Shown here piece after piece: positions 51,262 through 59,131 of a DNA stretch of 64,000 nt. The DNA is from Streptomyces sp. 1331.2 (GTDB lineage Bacteria; Actinomycetota; Actinomycetes; Streptomycetales; Streptomycetaceae). The notes under the pieces are model-generated. The model was not told where the DNA came from. It worked only from the letters and a program-made list of their open reading frames with translations, and ran no database searches. The stretch lies in the NCBI RefSeq assembly GCF_900199205.1, contig NZ_OBMJ01000001.1:1-64000 (forward strand), read 5' to 3'. The translations under genes were made by a program, and so were the position numbers. Position 1 is the first letter of the stretch, and each line of letters starts with the position of its first letter.

Positions 51262-52148
51262 ACCAGGCGCTCCCATTGCCGCTTGGCGAGGTCCTTGAGG
51301 GTGGCGGAGTCCACCGGCTTGGGGCCGAAGACCTCGACGGTCATCTGCAGCGAGCCGCGCTTGGCAACGGCCTGGCCGTAGTAGTACTGATCGGTGCTCT
51401 CGGCCCAGTAGCGGGGCGAACTCTCCACCTTGTAGCCGCCGTTGGCGCCGTCGCCGGCGAAGGGCTCCCAGGTGTTGGACTTCGCCTGGTCGGAGTGGTC
51501 CGGCGCGAACTGCATCAGCGAGACGCGGTAGCGGACGTCGTCCTTCTTCCAGTCCACCTCGGCCGCGCGCCGGAAGCCGCGCGAGGTGAGGTCCTTGAAC
51601 CGGAAGGCCGCGTCGCCGGCGCGCTCGGAGATCTCGCCGACCGAGATCCAGCTGGGCTTGTCCGGGTAGTCGGACCAGGGGGTGCTGCCCTCAGGGGCGG
51701 TGATCAGCAGCTTGGTCAGGTCGCCGTCGATGGCGAGCGGAGCGGGCTGCTCGGCGGCGTGCGCGGCCGGGTCGACCGCCTCCACCGGGTAGGACGGGCG
51801 GGCCACCTGCAGCGGCGGCAGCGGCGTGGGCGGGCGCTGGGCCTGCACGGCGTAGCCGACGCCGGCGCCGGCCACGGTGCCCAGCACCAGGGCGTACGCG
51901 GCCAGCCGCACCGGGCGGGGGCGGCGCGGGGCGCGGGGTTCGCGGTCGGGGCCGGACTCCGGCAGGTCGCCCGGCCCGACGGGCCCGCCCGGTTCGACGG
52001 GGCCGCCCGGTTCGACGGGCTCGACGGGCCGGGCGGGCGGCAGGGAGTCGGACGGAACAGCGGTGGGTGGAAGAGCGGTGGGCGGTGCCGGGGGCTGTGG
52101 CGCAACGGCGGGCGCGGCGGGTACCGGCTCCGCGGGTTCGGTGGTCAC
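51258..52148 (-). CDS. Single-pass membrane protein, operon paralogue 2
   Basis: A 296-residue protein. The head contains a repeated VEPGGP motif in a Pro-rich stretch, then REPRAPRRPRPVR and the membrane helix (LAAYALVLGTVAGAGVGYAV). The outer domain has DLTKLLITAPEGSTPWSDY, GFRRAAEVDWKKDDVRYRVS with LMQFAPDHSDQAKS, TDQYYYGQAVAKRGSLQMTV and a helical end (LKDLAKRQWERLV). The LLITAPEG segment aligns with LLLPxPxG of the siblings. It starts with GTG at 52148 behind GGAG. Confidence 0.75.
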   Translation of the reverse strand: MTTEPAEPVPAAPAVAPQPPAPPTALPPTAVPSDSLPPARPVEPVEPGGPVEPGGPVGPGDLPESGPDREPRAPRRPRPVRLAAYALVLGTVAGAGVGYAVQAQRPPTPLPPLQVARPSYPVEAVDPAAHAAEQPAPLAIDGDLTKLLITAPEGSTPWSDYPDKPSWISVGEISERAGDAAFRFKDLTSRGFRRAAEVDWKKDDVRYRVSLMQFAPDHSDQAKSNTWEPFAGDGANGGYKVESSPRYWAESTDQYYYGQAVAKRGSLQMTVEVFGPKPVDSATLKDLAKRQWERLV

Positions 52149-52203
52149 GGAAGTGGCTCCAGAGGAGGAAGAGAAGGGTGGCGTCGGAGGACGGGCGCGG
52201 GGC

Positions 52204-53073
52204 TCAGCCGCCCGAGGCGAGCCAGTCGCGCTGGCGCTTCATCAGCTCGCTCAGCAGCGCCTTGTCCGGTGTCCCCTTCACGTCGACGTCGATCGTGTAC
52301 TGGACGTCGCCCTGGCTGGCGATGCCGGTCATCGAGCCGGTGTACGCCTGCTGCTTGGGCTTCTTCAGGTAGCCGTGGGCGTCGGGGACGCCGTCGACGT
52401 CGATCGGGTCCAGCGACTTGATCTTGTAGCCCTTGACGAATTCGCTCGCCATCGCGGCGGAGCCGAAGTGCAGCAGGGTGACGGTCACCTCGGCCTTGCC
52501 GTCGGCGGTCCGGTACATCCGGCTGGCGCCCTCCCTGTAGCCGTAGGAGGCGAGGATGTCCTTGATGCCGTCCTGCTTGCCGAACAGGGCAGCGACGTCC
52601 TCGTCGCTCATCGTCATCCCGTCCGCGGGGCCGTAGGACTCGCCGCCGGCGGGGATCGGGAGCAGGAAGAAGCGCAGGTCGCCCTCGTGCTTGGCGCCGT
52701 TGACCGTGCCCTTGACGGTGCTGGCCGGCGCGGGCTCGGCCGGGACGGCGCTCGGCACCGGGACGGGTTCGGCGCTCGGCGACGCGCTCGCGGTGGCGCC
52801 GGTGCTCGCGCTCGCCGTCGGGGCGGCGGCGGGCGCGGGCGCTGCGGCCGGGCGGGCGGCGGGCTTGCCGACGGCGACGGTGACCGCGGCGCTGGCCGCC
52901 GTGACGGCGAGCAGGCCGGCGGTGGCCAGCGCGACGCCGACGGCGCGCGGCAGGCGGCGCGGGGCCGGCGGCTGCGGCTGGGGTTCGGCCTGCGGCTGGG
53001 GTTCGGCCGGTGCCTGCGGTTCGGCGGCGGCGCTCTCGTTCTCGGATTCGGGCTCGGGATCGGGCTCGGACAA
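52204..53073 (-). CDS. Single-pass membrane protein, operon paralogue 1
   Basis: A 289-residue protein. The cytoplasmic head is Glu/Pro/Gln-rich (EPQPQAEPQPQPPAPRRLPR), followed by a membrane helix (AVGVALATAGLLAVTAASAA) and an Ala/Ser/Pro linker. The outer domain has LRFFLLPIPAGGESYGPADG, MTMSDEDVAALFGKQDGIKD, YRTADGKAEVTVTLLHFGSA, AMASEFVKGYKIK and VQYTIDVDVKGTPDKALLSE. I choose TTG at 53073, with GGGGGGAA before it, because the promoter -10 (53183-53188) covers the only upstream ATG. It is first in the four-gene operon; the second gene follows after 55 bp. Confidence 0.7.
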   Translation of the reverse strand: MSEPDPEPESENESAAAEPQAPAEPQPQAEPQPQPPAPRRLPRAVGVALATAGLLAVTAASAAVTVAVGKPAARPAAAPAPAAAPTASASTGATASASPSAEPVPVPSAVPAEPAPASTVKGTVNGAKHEGDLRFFLLPIPAGGESYGPADGMTMSDEDVAALFGKQDGIKDILASYGYREGASRMYRTADGKAEVTVTLLHFGSAAMASEFVKGYKIKSLDPIDVDGVPDAHGYLKKPKQQAYTGSMTGIASQGDVQYTIDVDVKGTPDKALLSELMKRQRDWLASGG

Positions 53074-53182
53074 GGGATTCCCCCCAGGGATAAGAATGCG
53101 GAATTCGCACGCGCGGGGCCCCTCGTGGGAACCACTCCCCCCGGCGGGTTCTCCGGACCGTCCGTCACGCGTGTCAGCAGGC

Positions 53183-53212
53183 ATTATGAGAGCCCGCTGA
53201 GACCACTGCCAA
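53183..53212 (-). promoter_or_regulatory. Promoter of the four-gene membrane-protein operon
   Basis: Minus strand: -35 TTGGCA (53207-53212), 18-bp spacer, -10 CATAAT (53183-53188). Transcription would begin near 53176, about 100 nt before the TTG start at 53073. It is the best sigma-70-like promoter in this part of the window. Confidence 0.6.
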
Positions 53213-53334
53213 CCAAATCAATCACCACACTCTCGCCCAATGGTCGATGAATCGGACACGTCGTGATCCAACCGCAATCGGGCACGCCGAAAGGCCGTGG
53301 TCGCAGCCGGGGCGGTCGGGAATCGGCTTTCGCG

Positions 53335-54372
53335 TCAATTCGCTTCGGCGGCGGTGGTGTTGCCGAAGGTGCGGCGGTAGGCGCCCGGGGTGGTGCCGAG
53401 GGCCGCGTGGAAGCGGCGGCGCAGGTTGACGGCGGAGGCCAGGCCGACGCGGGCGGCGACGGCCTCCACCGGCAGGGCGGTGCGTTCCAGCAGCACCCGG
53501 GCGGCGTCGATCCGGCGGGCCAGCAGCCACTGGCCGGGGCTGGTGCCGAGCTGCTCGGCGAAGCGGCGGGCCAGGGTGCGGCCGGACACCCCGGCGCGGG
53601 CGGCCAGGCCGTCCAGGGTCAGCCGCTCCCCCAGCCGCTCCTCGGCCCACTCCAGCAGCGGCGCCAGCGACTCGTCCGCCCGGGCCGCCGGCTGCGGGGC
53701 GTCGGCGTACTGCAGCTGGCTGCCTTCGCGGTGCGGGGGCAGCACCATGTGCCGGGCGACCCGGGCGGCGTAGGCGGCGCCGTGGTCGCGGCGCAGCAGG
53801 TGCAGGCACAGGTCGATGCCCGCGCCGGAGCCGGCGCTGGTGGCGACGTCGCCGTGGTCGACGTACAGGACGTTCCGGTCCACTCTCAACGCGGGGTATT
53901 CGGCGGCGAGTTGGGCGGTGCGGCCCCAGTGGGTGGTGGCGCTGCGGCCGTCGAGGAGTCCGGCCTGGGCGAGGACGAAGGCGCCGGTGCAGATGGAGAC
54001 GATCCGGGCTCCGCGGGCGTGGGCGGTGCGCAGCGCGGCCAGGACGTCGCCCGGCACCGGGGAGCCGGGCGGCTGCCAGCCGGGGATGACGACGGTGTCG
54101 GCGTGCTCCAGCGTTTGCAGGCCGTCCTCGACGAGCAGCGGGGCGCCGAGGGTGGTGGGCACCGGGCCGGGGGCCCGGGTGCAGAGAGCGAAGTCGTAGT
54201 GGGTGGGGAGCCCGGCCCGTTCGGTGCCGAAGACCTCGGCGGCGCAGGCGAGTTCGAAGGGGGACTGGGGTGCGCCGAGCAGGGCCACCACCCGGTGGCG
54301 GCGCCCGGCGGGGGCGCTCTCGCGGGCTTCGGGGGCTTCGGGGGCGGGGGGATCCGGGGCTGCGACGCTCAT
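53335..54372 (-). CDS. GlxA-type transcriptional regulator (DJ-1/PfpI plus AraC HTH)
   Basis: A 345-residue two-domain regulator. Residues about 28-200 form a DJ-1/PfpI-like domain with SPFELACAAEVFG, ADTVVIPGWQPP and the nucleophile-elbow-like ARIVSICTGAFVLAQAGLLD followed by RSATTHW. Residues about 245-335 carry the AraC double HTH (LTLDGLAARAGVSGRTLARR, FAEQLGTSPGQWLLARRIDA and VEAVAARVGLASAVNLRRRF). The family regulates catabolism of quaternary amines or acts under stress. It is divergent from a cupin gene 71 bp away, which is the obvious target. Confidence 0.92.
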   Translation of the reverse strand: MSVAAPDPPAPEAPEARESAPAGRRHRVVALLGAPQSPFELACAAEVFGTERAGLPTHYDFALCTRAPGPVPTTLGAPLLVEDGLQTLEHADTVVIPGWQPPGSPVPGDVLAALRTAHARGARIVSICTGAFVLAQAGLLDGRSATTHWGRTAQLAAEYPALRVDRNVLYVDHGDVATSAGSGAGIDLCLHLLRRDHGAAYAARVARHMVLPPHREGSQLQYADAPQPAARADESLAPLLEWAEERLGERLTLDGLAARAGVSGRTLARRFAEQLGTSPGQWLLARRIDAARVLLERTALPVEAVAARVGLASAVNLRRRFHAALGTTPGAYRRTFGNTTAAEAN

Positions 54373-54443
54373 GGCAGGAATGTACCCGAGGATGTCTTTC
54401 CGGACTCTGGGGCGGCGGGTGCGGGGCGGCGACAGTGGGGGGC

Positions 54444-54770
54444 ATGAACGGAAATGACGCAGGACTCAAGACGTCGGTGCTGGTGGACGAGGTAGAGGCG
54501 GTCGAGGTCGCGCCGGGGATCGTGCGGCGCCGGCTGACGGCCACCGGGTACGCGCGCGGCTGGCTGATCGACTTCGCGCCGGGCAGCCGGTGGCCGGAGG
54601 TGGACGTGCACGCCACCGAGGAGCGGTACTTCGTGCTGAGCGGCGAGGTGATCGAGGGCGAGGAGCGCCATCCGGCGGGCAGCTACGTCACCTTCGCGCC
54701 GGGCAGCCGGCACCGGCCGCGCACCGAGAGCGGGGCGCGGATGCTCGGGATCACGGTGGTGAACGCCTGA
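54444..54770 (+). CDS. Cupin-domain protein
   Basis: A 108-residue single cupin barrel of the ChrR/anti-sigma-cupin type: GYARGWLIDFAPGSRWPEVD, HATEERYFVLSGEVIEGEER and HPAGSYVTFAPGSRHRPRTE. Motif 1 keeps a His and two Glu (DVHATEERYFVLSG) and motif 2 keeps the His (GSRHRP), so a metal may bind. It could be a small dioxygenase, an isomerase or a sensor. It is divergent from the GlxA-type regulator. The ATG follows a GGGGGG tract. A TnpB remnant begins about 20 bp after its stop. Confidence 0.8.
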   Translation: MNGNDAGLKTSVLVDEVEAVEVAPGIVRRRLTATGYARGWLIDFAPGSRWPEVDVHATEERYFVLSGEVIEGEERHPAGSYVTFAPGSRHRPRTESGARMLGITVVNA

Positions 54771-54787
54771 TCCGGAAGGGCTCTTCG

Positions 54788-55023
54788 GCGGAAGGAAGCC
54801 CGCCAGGGCGGTCTGCCGTACCCGAAGTCCACGGACTTGCAGAAGCAGGTCATCACGGCGGCGAAGGGGACCGCCGAGCGGGCGTGGCTCGCCTCGGTGT
54901 GGCGATCCCGCGCCGGGCACGGCCCGTTGAACGGGGAATCCGCCTCGGCGACCAGCGGTTCACGGGCGTCCGTGCCGCAGGCGCGGGAGGAATCCCCGTC
55001 CTCCCAGGACGGGGAGGATGTCA
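54788..55023 (+). mobile_element. IS200/IS605-family (TnpB) remnant with right-end hairpin
   Basis: The frame reads KEARQGGLPYPKSTDLQKQV followed by ITAAKGTAERAWLASV, a typical TnpB N-terminus. It jumps in frame to a C-terminus-like GHGPLNGESASATSGSRAS with QAREESPSSQDGEDV, characteristic of actinobacterial IS605-type TnpB ends. Roughly 300 central residues, including the RuvC-like nuclease, are deleted. The 3' end keeps the hairpin CCCCGTCC-TCCCA-GGACGGGG (54994-55014) and the terminal GATGTCA, the expected right end and guide-RNA scaffold region. It abuts the stop codon of the opposing LuxR gene. Confidence 0.75.
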
Positions 55024-56004
55024 GAGCCAGCCCTTGCGGGCTGCCTGGACGCCGGCCTGGAAGCGGGTGGTGGCGCCCAGGTGGGCGAGGAGGACGGAGA
55101 CGCGGCGCACCACGGTGCGCCGGCCCAGGCCCAGGCGGCGGGCGATGGCGTCGTCGGTGGCGCCGGAGGCCATCAGGGTGAGGATGCGGCGGTCGCGGTC
55201 GTCGATGCGCAGGTCGACGCCGGCGACGCTGGCCGGGACCGCCAGGCGCCACAGGGTCTCGAAGACGGCGGTCAGGGCGTGCAGCAGGCTGGAGGGGCGC
55301 ACCAGCAGGGAGACCACGCCGGGGCGGTCGTCGGCGGGCAGGGTGACGATGGCGAGGTCGTCGTCGCCGATGGCGAGTTTGAGCGGCGGCTCGTCCAGGG
55401 TGCGGGCCTGCTCCCCCGCCTCGACCATGCGGGCCATGTTGGGCCCGGCCACCGGGTCCTCGAAGGCGCAGCCCTGGTAGATCGCGCGGTAGACGACGCC
55501 TGCGGCCATCCGGCGGCGCTGCAGCACCTCCTGGTCGGCGTAGTGGGCGGGGCTGCCGGAGTACGGCGGCACGTCGATGACGCGCACCTGGTGACGGGCG
55601 GCCAGTTGCAGGCGGCGGCTGGCCGCGAGCACCTCGGCCGGGTCCTCGACCACGTCCAGGGCGCCGTAGCTGCCGGTGTCGCGGCGGGCGAAGCGGTAGA
55701 GGCGTTCCAGTTCGGCGCCGGCCCGGCGGGCGGTGGCCTGGCGCAGCGCGTCGCGCTGCAGGACCGTCTCGACGACCCGTCCGGGCGGCAGTGCCTCCCA
55801 GACGTGGTGGCGGTCGTCGGTGCTGCCGGCGGTGTCGACGGCGACCGCGATGCCTTCCTCCGCGAGGTCGCGCAGGACGGCCAGCACGGTGTCCTCGTCC
55901 AGGCCGGCGCTGTGTGCCAGGTCCGCGGCGAGGGCGCGTGGCCGTGCGACCAGGCAGCGGTAGACGCGGCCGCGTTCGGAGTCCGGATCCAGTACGTCGT
56001 GCAT
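55021..56004 (-). CDS. LuxR-type regulator with TrmB-like N-terminus
   Basis: A 327-residue regulator. The N-terminal winged helix (VYRCLVARPRALAADLAHSA with LDEDTVLAVLRDLAEEGIAV) is TrmB-like; a central PLD-like or sensor region follows (QVRVIDVPPYSGSPAHYADQ, RMAAGVVYRAIYQG, LKLAIGDDDLAIVTLPADD). The C-terminal GerE-type HTH is DRRILTLMASGATDDAIARR, LGLGRRTVVRRVSVLLAHLG. This architecture is common next to Streptomyces secondary-metabolite or lipoprotein genes. The start at 56004 follows GGGGGG. The IS605 remnant ends at its stop codon without damaging the GWL terminus. Confidence 0.88.
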   Translation of the reverse strand: MHDVLDPDSERGRVYRCLVARPRALAADLAHSAGLDEDTVLAVLRDLAEEGIAVAVDTAGSTDDRHHVWEALPPGRVVETVLQRDALRQATARRAGAELERLYRFARRDTGSYGALDVVEDPAEVLAASRRLQLAARHQVRVIDVPPYSGSPAHYADQEVLQRRRMAAGVVYRAIYQGCAFEDPVAGPNMARMVEAGEQARTLDEPPLKLAIGDDDLAIVTLPADDRPGVVSLLVRPSSLLHALTAVFETLWRLAVPASVAGVDLRIDDRDRRILTLMASGATDDAIARRLGLGRRTVVRRVSVLLAHLGATTRFQAGVQAARKGWL

Positions 56005-56365
56005 GGCGCCCCCCAAGTCGTCCCGCCCCCGGCCTCCGTCGGCCATCCGTCGGTGCGCTTCGGGCGTACCGGGTGGCCCGGGCGCGCCGGGTGGCGGCTG
56101 CGGGGAACCTACCCGGGCGGGTGGCGCACATGCGCCAGTGGCCCAGGTGCGTCGCCGGGCGCACTGGCGCGGGGGCGGGGCACGTGGCGAGAGTTGTCGA
56201 TGTTCAGACAGGCGATGCGGGACGGTCCGTCAGGGCCGCCTGCGTCAGGGCCGTCCGTGCCAGGACCGCCTGCCGTCCGGACCGCCTGCCATCCGGACCG
56301 CCCGTCAGGACACCACGTCGGGACAACCCGTCGCGACCGACCCGTCGAAGGCCGAGGACGACCCC
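56005..56365. other. Intergenic region with degenerate short repeats
   Basis: About 360 bp between the LuxR gene and the divergent esterase. From 56220 to 56310 the DNA is a run of related 11-14-bp blocks (CGTCAGGGCCGYC, CCGTCCGGACCGCCTGCC types). No ORF is convincing. The esterase promoter must lie here; no clear hexamers were found. Confidence 0.45.
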
Positions 56366-57520
56366 ATGACCCCAGCCCGGCTCCTGCCCGCCCGGCCGCG
56401 GCGCGCCGCCCGTACGGCCGTCGCCGCCCTGGCCGCCGGCCTGCTCCTGCTCGCCGTGCCCGCGACCGGCGCCGCCGCCACGCCCTCCTCCGTGCCCGCG
56501 GCTGCCACTGCCGCCGGGGGCGAGCCCGCCGAGCCCGCCGGGCCGCCGCCGCTGACGGACGGTTTCGGGCTGACCCAGGTCGGCACCGCCACCGGCAGCG
56601 CCACCAACTTCGTCATCACCGTCACCACCCCCCAGGTCGCCGGCCGGCACACCATCCGGATCCTGCTGCCCGCCGACTACGCGCAGCACCCGCAGCGGCG
56701 CTACCCCGTGCTGTACTTCCTGCACGGCGCCTCGGACAACCCGAGCGATGCGGCGCTGGCCTACCCCGCGCTGACCGCCGCCCAGTCGATGATCACGGTC
56801 ATCCCGGACGGCGGCCTGCGCGGCTGGTACACCGACTGGCTCGACCAGGGCAGCGCCGCCGGCGCGCAGAACTGGGAGACCTTCCACCTGGGCCAGGTCG
56901 TCCCGTTCGTCGAGGCGAACCTGCGCACCCGCACCGACCGCGCCCACCGGGCCGTCGGCGGCCTGTCCATGGGCGGCTTCGGCGCCCTGCACTACGCCCA
57001 GGACCGCCCCGAGCTGTTCGGCCAGGTCCTCAGCATGTCCGGCGCCAACGACCTGTCCACCGACGAGATGATCATGCGCGGCGCCGTCGTCGCCACCCTG
57101 ACCAACGTCGGCACCGTGCTGTGCGGCCCCAGCGACGGCCACCCCTGCGGGTACGACTTCGGGCCCACCGTCTCCAGCGACGCCGTCTTCGGCACCCCGT
57201 ACCCCGTGTTCAACGCCGACTGGCGCTGGAACGCCGCCGACCCGGCCTCCCGGCTGGGCCTGCTCGCCCACACCGGCATCGCCCTCTACACCGGCAACGG
57301 CAACGGCAACCCCGCCGACATGGAGTTCTGGGTCGAGGGCACCGCCAAGCGCGTCAAGGACCGCCTGGACGCCCTGCACCTGCCCTACCACTACGTCGAC
57401 TACGGCGACGGCACCGGCTGGGGCGCCGACTGCCACGGCGGCCACACCGCAGGCTGCTGGGCCCAGGACCTCGTGGACTACGTGCCGCGCCTGGAGGCGG
57501 CCTTCGCCGCCGCGCCCTGA
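56366..57520 (+). CDS. Secreted esterase of the antigen-85/esterase-D type
   Basis: A 384-residue exported alpha/beta hydrolase. The signal peptide is RTAVAALAAGLLLLAVPATG with cleavage near AAA. Then come HTIRILLPADYAQHPQRRYP, VLYFLHGASDNPSDAALAYP and VIPDGGLRGWYTDWLDQG. The nucleophile elbow is AVGGLSMGGFGALHYAQDRP (GxSxGG), and late GWGADCHGGHTAGCWAQDLV supplies the His. This is the mycolyltransferase/esterase-D fold used for acyl transfer or ester cleavage outside the cell; Streptomyces lacks mycolates, so ester hydrolysis is likelier. The start at 56366 follows GAGGACG. Confidence 0.88.
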   Translation: MTPARLLPARPRRAARTAVAALAAGLLLLAVPATGAAATPSSVPAAATAAGGEPAEPAGPPPLTDGFGLTQVGTATGSATNFVITVTTPQVAGRHTIRILLPADYAQHPQRRYPVLYFLHGASDNPSDAALAYPALTAAQSMITVIPDGGLRGWYTDWLDQGSAAGAQNWETFHLGQVVPFVEANLRTRTDRAHRAVGGLSMGGFGALHYAQDRPELFGQVLSMSGANDLSTDEMIMRGAVVATLTNVGTVLCGPSDGHPCGYDFGPTVSSDAVFGTPYPVFNADWRWNAADPASRLGLLAHTGIALYTGNGNGNPADMEFWVEGTAKRVKDRLDALHLPYHYVDYGDGTGWGADCHGGHTAGCWAQDLVDYVPRLEAAFAAAP

Positions 57521-57590
57521 GGCCCGGGCCGCTCCGCTTCGCCATTCCCCGTTCCCCGTTCCCCGTTCCTCCGACGAAAGGACATCCCTC

Positions 57591-58676
57591 GTGCCCGCCA
57601 CCGCCACCCCCGGCCGCACGGCGCCCTGGCTGCGCCTGCTCGCGGCCTTCCTGGTGACCTGTTGTGCCGCCCTGGGCTTGGCCGCCGCGCCCGCGCACGC
57701 CGCCGCGGCCGCCGCGTGTGCCACGCCGCAGCAGTGCCTGACCATCAAGTCGCTCAGCAACGGGCGCCAGCTCGACGTCCAGAACGGCAACACCGGCGAC
57801 GGGGTCTACGTCGTCACCAACTCCGCGCCCGGCTACCACCAGTCCTGGCGGCTGAACGTCGACACCTCGGACTACACCTTCACCATCGTCAACAACGACA
57901 CCGGCAAGTGCATCGACCTGGCGTCCTGGTTCACCCCGGGCCTGCGCCAGCAGACCTGCGCCGGGCAGGCCAGCCAGCGCTGGTTCCTGCAGCCCGCCCC
58001 CGGCGGCGGCGACGCGTTCATGATCCGCCACGCCGGCGACAACACCTGCCTGGACCTGCTGCTCGGCGCGCAGTACGACGACGCCTGGACCGACCAGTAC
58101 ACCTGCAACGGCACCGCCAACCAGCAGTGGGCCACCGGCTTCCCGGCAGCCGCCCGCGGCCTGGCACTCGACCACGCCGCCAAGCAGTGTCAGAAGGACC
58201 CCGGCTCCTGCTCCTGGGCCGTGAAGAGTGAGGCCCCGGCCGCACCACTGCCCCGGGTCTGCGTCTCCTCGGTCTGGTTCAACAACACCAGCAGCGCCGC
58301 CCAGCAGAACTTCGCGGTCACCACCATGAGCGGCTGGTCCAGCACCCTCGGCGGCCAGATCGGGACGAACATCGGCGGCGCGGCGCCCGGGGACGTCTTC
58401 AAGGCGGAGGTCTCCACCCAGGTCAACTACAGCAACGTCTGGCAGGGCTCGACCACCGTCAACAACAGCGTCACCGTCAACGTCCCGCCGCAGGAGTACG
58501 GCTGGGTCACCCTGGCCGAGCTCGCCCGCAAGGTGACCGGCACCTGGACCTTCGACGCCCGCGGCATCCCGTGGACCGCCGACGACACCATCACCATCCC
58601 GCTCACCTCCGACCCGAGCGGCGGCGCGACCCTCTACATCGCCAACACCAGCCCGACGTTCACCACCTGCGCCTGA
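57591..58676 (+). CDS. Secreted ricin-type lectin fused to an aerolysin-like domain
   Basis: A 361-residue exported protein. The signal peptide is LRLLAAFLVTCCAALGLAAA with cleavage after AHAAA. Residues about 45-190 form a ricin B-type trefoil: NGRQLDVQNGNTGDGVYVV, NNDTGKCIDLASWFTPGLRQ and NTCLDLLLGAQYDDAWTDQY, with QxW remnants (QSWRL, QRWFL, QQWAT). Residues about 205-361 are beta-strand-rich with alternating Thr/Ser/Val (GWSSTLGGQIGTNIGGAAPG, FKAEVSTQVNYSNVWQGSTT, VTVNVPPQEYGWVTLAELAR), a pattern of aerolysin/ETX-MTX2 pore formers. If so, the lectin would target the pore to glycans. GTG at 57591 follows GAAAGGA. Confidence 0.7.
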   Translation: MPATATPGRTAPWLRLLAAFLVTCCAALGLAAAPAHAAAAAACATPQQCLTIKSLSNGRQLDVQNGNTGDGVYVVTNSAPGYHQSWRLNVDTSDYTFTIVNNDTGKCIDLASWFTPGLRQQTCAGQASQRWFLQPAPGGGDAFMIRHAGDNTCLDLLLGAQYDDAWTDQYTCNGTANQQWATGFPAAARGLALDHAAKQCQKDPGSCSWAVKSEAPAAPLPRVCVSSVWFNNTSSAAQQNFAVTTMSGWSSTLGGQIGTNIGGAAPGDVFKAEVSTQVNYSNVWQGSTTVNNSVTVNVPPQEYGWVTLAELARKVTGTWTFDARGIPWTADDTITIPLTSDPSGGATLYIANTSPTFTTCA

Positions 58677-58693
58677 CGCATCGTCAGTTCACC

Positions 58694-58727
58694 GGCCGCC
58701 GCCCCTCGTTCCACCGGGGCGGCGGCC
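58694..58727. terminator. Hairpin between convergent genes
   Basis: A perfect 12-bp stem (GGCCGCCGCCCC and complement) with a 10-nt loop lies between the lectin gene and the opposing EF-G-domain-like gene. Confidence 0.75.
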
Positions 58728-58739
58728 GTCCGCGTCCCC

Positions 58740-59126
58740 TCAGGCGGGCTGCCCCTCCCGGGCCAGGGCCTCGCGCGCGGCCAGGCGTCCGGCCACCCGG
58801 AAGGAGTGCTCGCGCGAGTCCACCGCGTGCACGAGCGTGAAATGCACCACCACCGCCAGCGCCACCGCCCGTCCCGGCGCCCGCTCGGCCAGCTCCTCGC
58901 GCACCCCCTCGGCCAGCGCCGCGTGGAACAGCGCCAGGTAGTGCGGATCGCAGTCGCCGCGCACCGTGGCGTCCGGCGCCACCTCCAGGCGCACGCCCGG
59001 CGCCCCGGGCTCGAAGTCCACGGTGACGATCGCCACGTCACAGGGGCAGCCGCTCTGGCGCACGTGGCGGGCCTGCACCGCGCGGATCGGGTGCGCCGGG
59101 AAGCTCTGCTCCGTGCCGGGGGTCAT
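58740..59126 (-). CDS. Small protein resembling EF-G domain IV
   Basis: A 128-residue protein. The C-terminal 70 residues (HYLALFHAALAEGVREELAE, ALAVVVHFTLVHAVDSREHS, FRVAGRLAAREALARE) follow the layout of EF-G/EF-2 domain IV. In particular, HAVDSREHSFRVAG parallels the hxVDSSExAFxxAa segment of EF-G, and the preceding VVVHFTLVHA parallels its VVDVKVTLxDG strand. The first 45 residues contain a Cys-x-Cys (GCPCDVAIVTVDFEP). No GTPase domain is present. It starts 6 bp after the cyclophilin stop on the same strand, so the two are co-translated. A role at the ribosome or as an EF-G decoy is speculation. Confidence 0.55.
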   Translation of the reverse strand: MTPGTEQSFPAHPIRAVQARHVRQSGCPCDVAIVTVDFEPGAPGVRLEVAPDATVRGDCDPHYLALFHAALAEGVREELAERAPGRAVALAVVVHFTLVHAVDSREHSFRVAGRLAAREALAREGQPA

Positions 59127-59131
59127 CGCGG

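Noticed and set aside
54837-55181. An ORF continuing from the TnpB remnant across the LuxR 3' end as a real gene
   Set aside because: After the TnpB tail it is antisense to the LuxR HTH and becomes Arg/Gly-rich. Only the TnpB-like part is meaningful.
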